DNA of 14,003 nucleotides from NCBI GenBank assembly GCA_039583705.1, contig JAVKSM010000089.1:1-14003 (forward strand), given 5' to 3'. Under the pieces are notes generated by a model that was not told where the DNA came from, made no database searches, and saw nothing but the letters and a program-made list of their open reading frames with translations. The first letter of the stretch is position 1. Each line of letters begins with the position of its first letter. Positions 6,803 to 13,456 of the stretch are shown here, in pieces. Both the position numbers and the translations under genes were made by a program. The DNA is from JAVKSM01 sp039583705 (GTDB taxonomy: Bacteria > Actinomycetota > Actinomycetes > Mycobacteriales > Pseudonocardiaceae).

Positions 6803-7519
6803 GTGACAGGCCAACACGGATCCGCCCTCATCCTCTGGGATGTTGACCATACGTTGGTCGATGTCGGTCCGGTGAGTCGGGAGATTTATGCCACGGCGTT
6901 CGCCTCGGTCACGGGTCAGCCGCTTCGAGAAGTCGCCGACATGACGGGATGCACCGAACGCGCCATCCTCATGGGCACGCTCGCCGTGCACGACATTGCT
7001 TACCCCGAGGACAAGCTCGATGACTTCTACGCCGCGCTGGCGGTCGCGGCGAACGAGCTGCGTGGTCGCATGCGTAGTGCCGGGCAGCGGCTGCCGGGTG
7101 TACCGGAAGCGATTACTGCTCTGGCTCGTGAGGGGATCGTACAGACCATCGTGACCGGAAACATCAAGCCAATTGCCATGACAAAACTGGAAGTGTTCGA
7201 CCTGGCGGATCGATTGGACTTCGAAGTGGGCGGCTACGGATCAGACGGGAACAGCCGGCCGCCGCTGATCCGGCAGGCATGGCAGCGAGCCGAACAAAAG
7301 TACCGGGTGCAGTTCCCAGGTCAGCGAGTGATCATTATTGGTGATACCCCGCTTGATATCGCCGCCGCACGTGAGGTCGGCGTCCGTTCGGTCGGCGTGG
7401 CCACTGGCAGCAGTTCGATTGATGAACTCACGAGCGCGCAGGCTGACGCAGTTGTCCCGGATTTGACGGACACGCCGGTTTTGATCCGCGCAGTGTTCGG
7501 TCAGGGCAGGCAAGAATAG
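6803..7519 (+). CDS. HAD-family hydrolase (phosphatase-like)
   Basis: 238-residue haloacid-dehalogenase superfamily hydrolase, probably a cytoplasmic small-molecule phosphatase. All four HAD motifs are intact: motif I WDVDHT with nucleophile Asp13 and acid/base Asp15; motif II TGN with Thr118; motif III Lys128 in TKLEVF; and motif IV IIIGDTPLDI with Asp181 and Asp185. The helical insert between motif I and II suggests a C1-type cap, as in phosphoglycolate-phosphatase-like members. The substrate is unknown. GTG 6803 is chosen because GATCAT ends 6 nt upstream, as for a leaderless message; GTG 6797 is an alternative. Codon use is clearly less GC-biased than in the flanking housekeeping genes. 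Its stop is only 4 bp from the stop of the convergent XRE regulator, leaving no room for a terminator. Confidence 0.88.
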   Translation: MTGQHGSALILWDVDHTLVDVGPVSREIYATAFASVTGQPLREVADMTGCTERAILMGTLAVHDIAYPEDKLDDFYAALAVAANELRGRMRSAGQRLPGVPEAITALAREGIVQTIVTGNIKPIAMTKLEVFDLADRLDFEVGGYGSDGNSRPPLIRQAWQRAEQKYRVQFPGQRVIIIGDTPLDIAAAREVGVRSVGVATGSSSIDELTSAQADAVVPDLTDTPVLIRAVFGQGRQE

Positions 7520-7523
7520 CTGG

Positions 7524-8843
7524 TCACGAGTCTTCTCCGATTTTCGACGCAAACAGCTCGTGGAACTCCTGAGCCATTTTGTTGTGCTCAAACGGCTTCA
7601 GGGCATCGGTAAACTCCTTGAGTCGCTCTGTGACCCGAGCCGAGCCAATGGCGCCACTGAGCGTCACGGCCTCGGCCGCCACTTCACAGGCCCGCTCGAC
7701 TTCCCGGTCAAGCAGAAAGCACTTAGCGAGACGTGAAAGATAGTGCACCCGGTCACGAACGCGGTGCGGAGCATCCGCCTGGAGTAGGTCAAGCGCGCGG
7801 ATCAAAGAGGCGGACGCCTTGGTCGTCATTCCCAGGTCGAGGTAGCAGGCGCCTACTTGCGCCGCGACCTCAATCCGATCGACATAGGAGATCCACAACG
7901 GTTCCTGGTCGCTGCCCGCGTCGCTGAACACGGCGTGCGCCTGGTCGAGCGCCCCAAGACAGCGTGTGGCGTTGCCGACTCCAGCATATGCTCGCGCGAG
8001 GCGAGTGCTGAGCATCGTCCTGGTGAGCGGCGTGAGGTTGCCGTTGCCCGTCGCAAGGGCCGTCTCAGCCAGCGAGAGCGCCGAGCCGAAACGCTCTCGA
8101 TACGTCTCTTGCAGGCTTATGTAGGCAAGCGCGCTGGCCGCCAGCCGTGGGTCGTCAGTTTCATGCGCGACATAAAGAGCCGTCGTGAAATAGCGCCGCG
8201 CCCGTCCGTGACGATTCGCATCCAACGCTAGCCAGCCCACCATCTGACTCAGTTGACCGAAGGCCGCCAAGCCGAGACCCGGGTCTCTCTCCACGGTGAC
8301 GGCCAGGCGGGCGACGTATCGCGAGAGCGGCAGGTAGAGGATGTTGCCGCCGAGTTCGTTATCGAGGTACAGAAACAATTGCAGCAGTAAGTCAACCTTC
8401 GCGTTCAGTGACTCACCGGTGCTTGCGGAAATACCGATATGGAAAACGTCCTCGCCGGAATCGAACAAAGGGAGGCGATGGGTGGTGAGTCCAGCTAACA
8501 GCGACGTCAGCTCAAGGCTCTCGTCGCTCAGGCTTCCGATCTGGCCCTGCTGCCCAATGGGCCCGCGGTGGGTCCGAGCGGCCTGGTGGGCCTGCTTGAC
8601 GGCGACCAGTTCATCATAGTCGCGGAGCAGGACACCGCCCGCGGCCAACGCGGTGTCGGCCCGCTGCCAGAACTGGCGGGTGCTGGGCTGGTGGCCATTC
8701 TCGATGTTGGACAGCGAGGCGCGCTGGTAATGGAGTCGGCGAGCCAGTTCAGCCTGGGTGAGCTGGGCAGCACGGCGGAAGGTGGCGAGACTACGCCCGA
8801 GGGCTCGTCGCCGCTCGGCGACCTCGGCTGGCTCGCGTGCCAT
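7524..8843 (-). CDS. XRE-family helix-turn-helix regulator with large helical C-terminal region
   Basis: 439-residue predicted DNA-binding regulator. A Cro/C1-type helix-turn-helix lies at about residues 14-73, including LTQAELARRLHYQRASLSNIENGHQPST. The rest is a long alpha-helical region with TPR-like pairs (for example AASALAYISLQETYRERFGSALSLAETALATG and TMLSTRLARAYAGVGNATRCLGALDQAHAVF), typical of large actinomycete XRE regulators that sense a partner or small ligand. ATG 8843 is chosen because AGGAG lies 9 nt upstream and the family HTH begins soon after. The open frame continues about 40 residues upstream but lacks family similarity. It belongs to the lower-GC segment. It may regulate the convergent HAD gene or the broken aminotransferase, from which it diverges, but nothing in the sequence proves this. 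Confidence 0.88.
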   Translation of the reverse strand: MAREPAEVAERRRALGRSLATFRRAAQLTQAELARRLHYQRASLSNIENGHQPSTRQFWQRADTALAAGGVLLRDYDELVAVKQAHQAARTHRGPIGQQGQIGSLSDESLELTSLLAGLTTHRLPLFDSGEDVFHIGISASTGESLNAKVDLLLQLFLYLDNELGGNILYLPLSRYVARLAVTVERDPGLGLAAFGQLSQMVGWLALDANRHGRARRYFTTALYVAHETDDPRLAASALAYISLQETYRERFGSALSLAETALATGNGNLTPLTRTMLSTRLARAYAGVGNATRCLGALDQAHAVFSDAGSDQEPLWISYVDRIEVAAQVGACYLDLGMTTKASASLIRALDLLQADAPHRVRDRVHYLSRLAKCFLLDREVERACEVAAEAVTLSGAIGSARVTERLKEFTDALKPFEHNKMAQEFHELFASKIGEDS

Positions 8844-8997
8844 GGCCCCCTGCTCCTGGCTCTCCTCATACGGCACGAAGACATGCAGCTTAACTGGCCT
8901 GACTAGGCGCCATGTTTGCCGTAGGTGTGGAGCGAGGACAAAAGCTATCACACCCGCGCGCATCCTGCTTGCCTGGTGGCTTCACGGCGGGACCGGA

Positions 8998-10220
8998 GTG
9001 CTATCTCTCCCCCTACGCCTTCGGCTTCGCCGTGGTCCAGCACGCGAGGAGAAGTGCGGTTCTCGGCCGCAAACAGGCGGTGAGCCATGCCGGTATGAGG
9101 AGCTGGCGGATGTGTGCCCACGCTAGGGGCGATCCCGGCCGCACCAGCTAGGGTCGTACCGGGGCGGGTCATCCGGTTACGACGACGAGGCGCGTGCCTT
9201 CGCGTGCGCACACTTCCGGCGGCTGGGCATCCCATCCGTGCTGGATGACCTTCTCGTCTTTTCCGGCGGCGCCAAGGGCGTGTTTCTCGCGTTTTGTATG
9301 GCAATTATGTGCAGACGTGAGTTCGAGGAACTTCACCATCAAGGTGGCGTCATCCTGGCTCCCACCGGCTACTACCAGTCGTTGCGCCTGATCCCACCCG
9401 TGTTCGGTGGCATCATCCACGTCGAGCACGAGTTGAACGGCGATACCGTAATGTCCTGGTTGACCGACACGATGCATGTGACTGGCCGGGCAATCTACCT
9501 GCCGCTGGTCAACAACATGGACGGTCGGGTGCTGACCCGCGAGCAGGCGTACAGTATAGCCGCCGCCGTAGTGAAGCACAATAGGGCCAGCGGCTCGAAT
9601 CCCGTCTACGTGATCGGCGATGACGTCTACGCCGGCTCGTACCTGGCCGAGAACGTCGAGCCGACGCCGATTGGCGCCGCGCCGGGCATCGCCCCGTGGT
9701 GCGTGTCGGTCATCACGCCGTCGAAGACCTTTGCGCTGCCGACCGGCCGGGTCGCCTTCGCCACTACCGCGAACCTCAAGCTGCGCCGGGCTCTCGGGCA
9801 CTACCGGACGGTGTCGACACGCTGAACCGCCAGCTCGGATGTGAGGTGTTCCGCATCGACCAGCCGCAGGGCGGTTGGTATGTGCCGCTGCGTATCCGTC
9901 GCAGCCTGTTTGGTGATGCGGTCCGGTCGAGCGTCGACGCGCATGCGGTATTTCTGTACTACGGCGAGGACGACCCGAAAAGCGGGGTGGCGCTGTTGCC
10001 CGGTGAGCTGTTCGGGCAGGGTTGCGAGGACGACTGGTTCCGATTGCGCGCCAACTTGGCCGGGGACGGCTGCCGCCTCGGGGAAACCGTCAACCGGTTG
10101 CGGGACATGGCGACAGCGCTGCGCGGTGATCGTCGTCAAGAGATCGTCGACTATGCCCTGACCCGGTCACGGCGGGTCGTGCCGCACTTGGAAGCGGCCG
10201 TGATCAACCGAAGGTATTGA
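8998..10220 (+). pseudogene. Broken PLP-dependent class I/II aminotransferase
   Basis: The remains of a fold-type I aminotransferase. The longest intact part (9127-9825) has SYRGGSSGYDDEARAF, LLVFSGGAKGVFLAF, IGDDVYAGSYL and the PLP-lysine motif TPSKTFALPTGRVAF. It then runs into TGA at 9823. The C-terminal part (LGCEVFRIDQPQGGWYVPLRI to VVPHLEAAVINRRY, ending at 10220) continues in the next frame. Roughly 50 residues normally found between these parts seem absent, so the lesion is probably a frame-breaking deletion near 9800-9830 rather than a single-base error. Upstream, the same frame is blocked by TAG 9124; before it, GGEPCRYEELADVCPR could be the N-terminal part reaching back to a possible GTG at 8998. 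The usual NPTG is replaced by NNMDG, so the parent belonged to an unusual branch. Sequencing error could explain one lesion but hardly both. Confidence 0.75.
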
Positions 10221-10368
10221 TCGGTTGACCTCGCCGGCCACAGCGGCGGTCACGCGATGTAACAAGATCGCAACTCAGGAGCTGATCGAGTGTGGGCTGG
10301 AGCGCGACGGTCGTCAGCTTGCTCCGGCGTGGCATCACCGAGGTTGTCGGTGGGCTGCGCTACGGTCT

Positions 10369-10384
10369 GGACTACATGTAGTAG
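10369..10384. promoter_or_regulatory. NrdR-box-like site 1
   Basis: GGACTACATGTAGTAG contains the 12-bp perfect palindrome ACTACATGTAGT (10371-10382). Ten of 16 positions fit the NrdR-box consensus acaCwAtATwTwGtgt. It lies 49 bp before the start of the ribonucleotide-reductase-like gene and close to a possible -10 hexamer TACGGT at 10361-10366. Confidence 0.6.
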
Positions 10385-10399
10385 TGACAACAATGTGAG

Positions 10400-10415
10400 A
10401 CACCACAGCTTGTGT
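10400..10415. promoter_or_regulatory. NrdR-box-like site 2
   Basis: ACACCACAGCTTGTGT fits 12 of 16 positions of the NrdR-box consensus, including both outer ACAC/GTGT arms. Its centre is exactly 31 bp from that of site 1, about three helical turns. Tandem NrdR boxes in front of ribonucleotide reductase genes typically have this spacing. It lies directly before the Shine-Dalgarno of the downstream gene. Confidence 0.65.
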
Positions 10416-10432
10416 TTCGGAGGGAGCGGATC

Positions 10433-10876
10433 GTGAAACTCCAGGTCAGCCGCCGACGCCTGCCGCAGCGTCGCGCCGGGTACACGCACTCCGCGAGCGT
10501 GAACGACGCCGACCTGTTCGTGACCGCCAACCGGTTCGAGGACGGCTCGGTCGGGGAGGTGTTCGCGAAGTGGGGCAAGGGAGGTAGCACGGCGTGCGGG
10601 TTGATGGACGCCTTCTCCATCGTGCTCTCGCTCGCTCTGCAGTACGCCGTGCCGGTGGAGACCATCGTGTCGAAGCTCAAGGACATGCGGTTCGAGCCGA
10701 TGGGCCTGACCGACGATCCCGACATCCCCGAGGCGTCCAGCGTCATGGACTGGCTGGCTCGCCGGCTCGCACTGGACTTCCTGGACCCCGACCGGCGCGC
10801 CGAGCTGGGTATCTACTCGGTGGACGAGGAAGCCCGCACGCTCGTCGACGGGCGGGCGGCGGTGCTCACGGAATGA
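10433..10876 (+). CDS. Free-standing ribonucleotide-reductase C-terminal (TSCPD-type) domain protein
   Basis: 147 residues that match only the region near the C-terminus of class II (B12-dependent) ribonucleotide reductase NrdJ. The aligned parts are RRRLPQRRAGYTHSASV, DGSVGEVFAKWGKGGSTACGLMDAF, SLALQYAVPVETIVSKLKDMRFEPMG and SSVMDWLARRLALDFLDPDRRAELGI. The catalytic barrel, the B12 site and the Cys-rich tail of NrdJ are all absent. It looks like a complete small gene: GTG 10433 has GGAGGG 8 nt upstream and the reading frame ends cleanly. Two NrdR-box-like sites sit just upstream, so transcription probably follows dNTP demand. Its function is unknown; it might bind RNA/dNTP-related partners or modulate the reductase, or it may be a relic of a deleted nrdJ. 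GC content resembles the purB side rather than the AT-richer segment. Confidence 0.75.
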   Translation: MKLQVSRRRLPQRRAGYTHSASVNDADLFVTANRFEDGSVGEVFAKWGKGGSTACGLMDAFSIVLSLALQYAVPVETIVSKLKDMRFEPMGLTDDPDIPEASSVMDWLARRLALDFLDPDRRAELGIYSVDEEARTLVDGRAAVLTE

Positions 10877-10923
10877 CCCCACCTCGCCGCCGACGCCAGC
10901 CTCCCGCTCGCCGCCCTGGCGCG

Positions 10924-10929
10924 TAGGCT
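10924..10929 (+). promoter_or_regulatory. -10 hexamer for leaderless purB mRNA
   Basis: TAGGCT fits the TANNNT -10 pattern and ends 6 nt before GTG 10936, so the transcript would start at the start codon. There is no Shine-Dalgarno before the GTG and no clear -35 box. Confidence 0.5.
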
Positions 10930-10935
10930 CACGCG

Positions 10936-12354
10936 GTGATACCCAACGTCCTGGCCGCCCGCTACGCCAGCCCGGAGCTGGTCGACCTGTGGTCCCCGGA
11001 GCACCGGGTCCGCGCGGAGCGGGAGCTGTGGCTGGCGGTGCTCGCCGCGCAGCGCGAGCTGGGCGTCGAAGTCCCCGACGGCGTGCTCGACGACTACCGC
11101 CGCGTGCGGTCCAGAGTGGACCTGGAATCGATCGCTGCGCGGGAACGGGTGACCCGCCATGACGTGAAGGCCCGCATCGAGGAGTTCGACGAGCTGGCTG
11201 GCCACCAGCACATCCACAAGGGACTGACCAGCCGCGACCTCACCGAGAACGTGGAGCAACTGCTGATCCGGGACTCGCTGCGCCACGCCCGGGACCGGGT
11301 GGTCGCCCTGCTGGCCCGGCTGGCCCGGCGCGCCGCCGAACACGCGACCACGGCGATGGTGGGACGTACCCATAACGTCGCGGCACAGGCCACCACCCTG
11401 GGCAAGCGGTTCGCCTCCGCGGCCGACGAACTGCTCCTGGCTTACCAGGGCCTCGACGAGTTACTCGCGTGCTACCCGTTGCGGGGCATCAAGGGCCCCA
11501 TCGGCACCGCGCAGGACATGCTCGACCTGCTCGGCGGCGACCCGGCCGCGCTCGCCGAACTGGAACGGCGGGTCGCGCGACACCTCGGGTTCGCCCGGGT
11601 GCTCACGAGCGTCGGGCAGATCTACCCGCGCTCGCTGGACTACGAGGTGCTCGCGACGCTGGTACGGCTGGCCGCGGCGCCGTCCTCGCTGGCCACGACG
11701 ATCCGGCTGATGGCGGGCCACGAGCTGGTGACCGAGGGCTTCCGACCTGGCCAGGTCGGCAGCTCCGCCATGCCGCACAAGATGAACGCCCGCTCCTGCG
11801 AGCGGGTCAACGGCCTGGCGGTGGTGCTGCGCGGATGCGCGGGGATGGTCGGCGAGCTGGCCGGCGGGCAGTGGAACGAGGGGGACGTGTCGGACTCGGT
11901 GGTGCGCCGGGTCGCGCTGCCGGACGCGTTCTTCGCCTTCGACGGGCTGGTCGAGACCATGCTCACGGTGCTCGACGAGTTCGGCGCCTACCCGGCGGTG
12001 ATCGCCCGCGAGCTCGACCGCTACCTGCCGTTCCTCGCCACCACCGCGGTGCTCGTGGCCGCGGTGCGGGCGGGTGTCGGCCGGGAGAGGGCGCACGAGG
12101 TGATCAGGGAGCACGCGGTGGCCGTCGCGCTGGAGCTGCGCGAGAAGGGCGGCGAGGGCAACGACCTGCTGGCCCGGCTGGCGGCCGACGACCGGCTCCG
12201 GTTGCCGCCCGCGACCGTGGCGGCGCTGGCCGAGGAGCCGCTGGCATTCACCGGGGCGGCAGCGGCCCAAGTCGCCGCGGTGGTGGCCCGGGTCGCCGAG
12301 GTCGCCGCCGCCCACCCCGAGGCCGCCGCCTACGCACCACGCCCAATCCTCTGA
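10936..12354 (+). CDS. purB: Adenylosuccinate lyase
   Basis: 472-residue cytoplasmic enzyme of the fumarase/aspartase superfamily. It releases fumarate from SAICAR and from adenylosuccinate, serving two steps of AMP synthesis. The superfamily signature GSSAMPHKMN is at about 275-284, with the catalytic serine in the SS pair. THNVAAQATTLGKRF at about 145-159 carries His146, matching the THG(Q)PAQ region of relatives with Asn for the usual Gly. GLTSRDLTENVEQ at 96-108 is the conserved substrate-binding stretch. Length and C-terminus are normal for the actinobacterial form. The GTG start is supported by the -10-like box 6 nt upstream and by family N-termini. It follows the ribonucleotide-reductase-like gene by 59 bp and precedes purC, but two hairpins lie between purB and purC. 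Confidence 0.96.
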   Translation: MIPNVLAARYASPELVDLWSPEHRVRAERELWLAVLAAQRELGVEVPDGVLDDYRRVRSRVDLESIAARERVTRHDVKARIEEFDELAGHQHIHKGLTSRDLTENVEQLLIRDSLRHARDRVVALLARLARRAAEHATTAMVGRTHNVAAQATTLGKRFASAADELLLAYQGLDELLACYPLRGIKGPIGTAQDMLDLLGGDPAALAELERRVARHLGFARVLTSVGQIYPRSLDYEVLATLVRLAAAPSSLATTIRLMAGHELVTEGFRPGQVGSSAMPHKMNARSCERVNGLAVVLRGCAGMVGELAGGQWNEGDVSDSVVRRVALPDAFFAFDGLVETMLTVLDEFGAYPAVIARELDRYLPFLATTAVLVAAVRAGVGRERAHEVIREHAVAVALELREKGGEGNDLLARLAADDRLRLPPATVAALAEEPLAFTGAAAAQVAAVVARVAEVAAAHPEAAAYAPRPIL

Positions 12355-12357
12355 CAG

Positions 12358-12388
12358 TTGCTTGGGCCGGCTTCGCCGGCCCAAGCAA
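12358..12388 (+). terminator. Strong hairpin just after purB
   Basis: A perfect 14-bp inverted repeat, TTGCTTGGGCCGGC at 12358-12371 and its complement at 12375-12388, with a TTC loop. It starts 3 nt after the purB stop. There is no U-run, as is common for actinobacterial terminators. Confidence 0.75.
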
Positions 12389-12392
12389 CCTA

Positions 12393-12423
12393 CCGTCCCG
12401 GGAAGCGAAGCATCCCGGGACGG
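12393..12423 (+). terminator. Second hairpin between purB and purC
   Basis: A perfect 11-bp inverted repeat, CCGTCCCGGGA at 12393-12403 and its complement at 12413-12423, with a 9-nt loop AGCGAAGCA. It follows the first hairpin by 4 nt, so the pair acts as a double terminator or processing barrier. It is bidirectional in principle. Confidence 0.65.
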
Positions 12424-12444
12424 CCTTGCCGTGGCGGCCACGCC

Positions 12445-12450
12445 TACGCT
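12445..12450 (+). promoter_or_regulatory. -10 hexamer for purC
   Basis: TACGCT fits TANNNT and ends 8 nt before GTG 12459, immediately after the two hairpins. It would give purC its own leaderless or near-leaderless transcript. Confidence 0.45.
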
Positions 12451-12458
12451 GGGCTGCC

Positions 12459-13394
12459 GTGGCTGTCCTCGCCGACTATCCGCACGTCGCGTCCGGGAAG
12501 GTCCGCGACCTGTACGCCGTGGACGACGAGCACCTGCTGTTCGTCGCCTCGGATCGGATCTCGGCCTACGACCACGTGCTCGCCACGCCGGTGCCCGACA
12601 AGGGGCGGGTGCTCACCGCGATGAGCGTGTTCTGGTTCGAGCTGCTCGCCGCCGTGCCCAACCACCTGGCCGGCCCGGTCGACGACCCGCGGATCCCCCG
12701 CGAGGTGCGCGGGCGGGCGCTGCTGGTGCACCGGCTGGACATGGTGAGCGTCGAGTGCGTGGCGCGCGGCTACCTCGCCGGCTCCGGCACCGTCGACTAC
12801 CGCCGCGACGGCGCGGTCTGCGGGGTGGCGCTGCCGCCGGGCCTGGCCGAGGCGTCGAAGCTGCCGGAGCCGATCTTCACGCCGGCCATCAAGGCGGAGC
12901 TCGGCGCGCACGACGAGAACGTGAGCTTCGACGCCGTGGTCGACGCCGTCGGACCCGAGCTCGCGGCCCGGCTGCGGGACGCCACCCTGCGGATCTACCG
13001 CCGCGCTGCCGCGCACGCCGCGTCCTGTGGCCTGCTCCTGGCCGACACCAAGCTGGAGTTCGGCCTGGACGCCGGTGGCCGGCTGGTGCTCGCCGACGAG
13101 GTGCTTACGCCCGACTCGTCGCGTTTCTGGCCCTGCGACGACTACTCACCCGGAGCGCCGCAGCCCAGCTTCGACAAGCAGTACGTGCGCGACTGGCTGA
13201 CCTCGCCCGCCTCCGGCTGGGACCGGGCCTGCGACGCCTCCCCGCCGCCGCTGCCCGCCGCCGTCGTGGCCGCGACCAGGGACCGCTATGTCGAGGCCTA
13301 CGAGCGGATCTCCGGCCGGTCCTTCGCCGCCTGGCCCGCCACAGAGCCAGCCGCCGAGCCCGCCACAGAGCCAGCCACAGAGCCCGCCGGCTGA
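12459..13394 (+). CDS. purC: Phosphoribosylaminoimidazole-succinocarboxamide (SAICAR) synthetase
   Basis: 311-residue ATP-dependent ligase that joins aspartate to CAIR to make SAICAR, the substrate PurB later cleaves, in the cytoplasm. Signatures seen: SGKVRDLY with FVASDRISAYDHVL at 12-41; HRLDMVSVECVARGYLAGSG at 91-110; EPIFTPAIKAELGAHDENVSF at 137-157 (Ile where Thr is usual); and LLADTKLEFGLDAGGRLVLADEVLTPDSSRFW at 193-224. GTG 12459 fits family N-termini and the upstream -10-like box. The C-terminal 20 residues (PATEPAAEPATEPATEPAG) come from a 12-bp tandem repeat and are not part of the conserved fold. Function is intact by sequence. Confidence 0.95.
   Translation: MAVLADYPHVASGKVRDLYAVDDEHLLFVASDRISAYDHVLATPVPDKGRVLTAMSVFWFELLAAVPNHLAGPVDDPRIPREVRGRALLVHRLDMVSVECVARGYLAGSGTVDYRRDGAVCGVALPPGLAEASKLPEPIFTPAIKAELGAHDENVSFDAVVDAVGPELAARLRDATLRIYRRAAAHAASCGLLLADTKLEFGLDAGGRLVLADEVLTPDSSRFWPCDDYSPGAPQPSFDKQYVRDWLTSPASGWDRACDASPPPLPAAVVAATRDRYVEAYERISGRSFAAWPATEPAAEPATEPATEPAG
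13338..13385. repeat. 12-bp tandem repeat at the purC 3' end
   Basis: Four 12-bp units, GCCACAGAGCCA or close variants, run to within two codons of the purC stop. They encode repeating ATEP/AAEP, extending the protein by a low-complexity tail while keeping frame. Confidence 0.85.
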
Positions 13395-13456
13395 CGTTCG
13401 CCGACCAGGCGCCGCAGGGTCAGCTCGCCGTCACCTCGGCGCGCTGTCCTGGATCC

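Noticed and set aside
8912..9151. Plus-strand 79-codon frame (MFAVGVERG...) between the XRE regulator and the pseudogene
   Set aside because: No ribosome site or family match. It overlaps the possible N-terminal part of the decayed aminotransferase. A frame-shifted remnant (LSPYAFGFAVVQHARR) is possible but not demonstrable.
10221..10368. Coding remnant or B12 riboswitch before the RNR-like gene
   Set aside because: No frame with recognisable similarity, and no B12-box-like element seen; left as spacer upstream of the NrdR-like boxes.
11461..12441. Long minus-strand open frame under purB
   Set aside because: Shadow frame of purB, caused by high GC; no ribosome site or recognisable motif.
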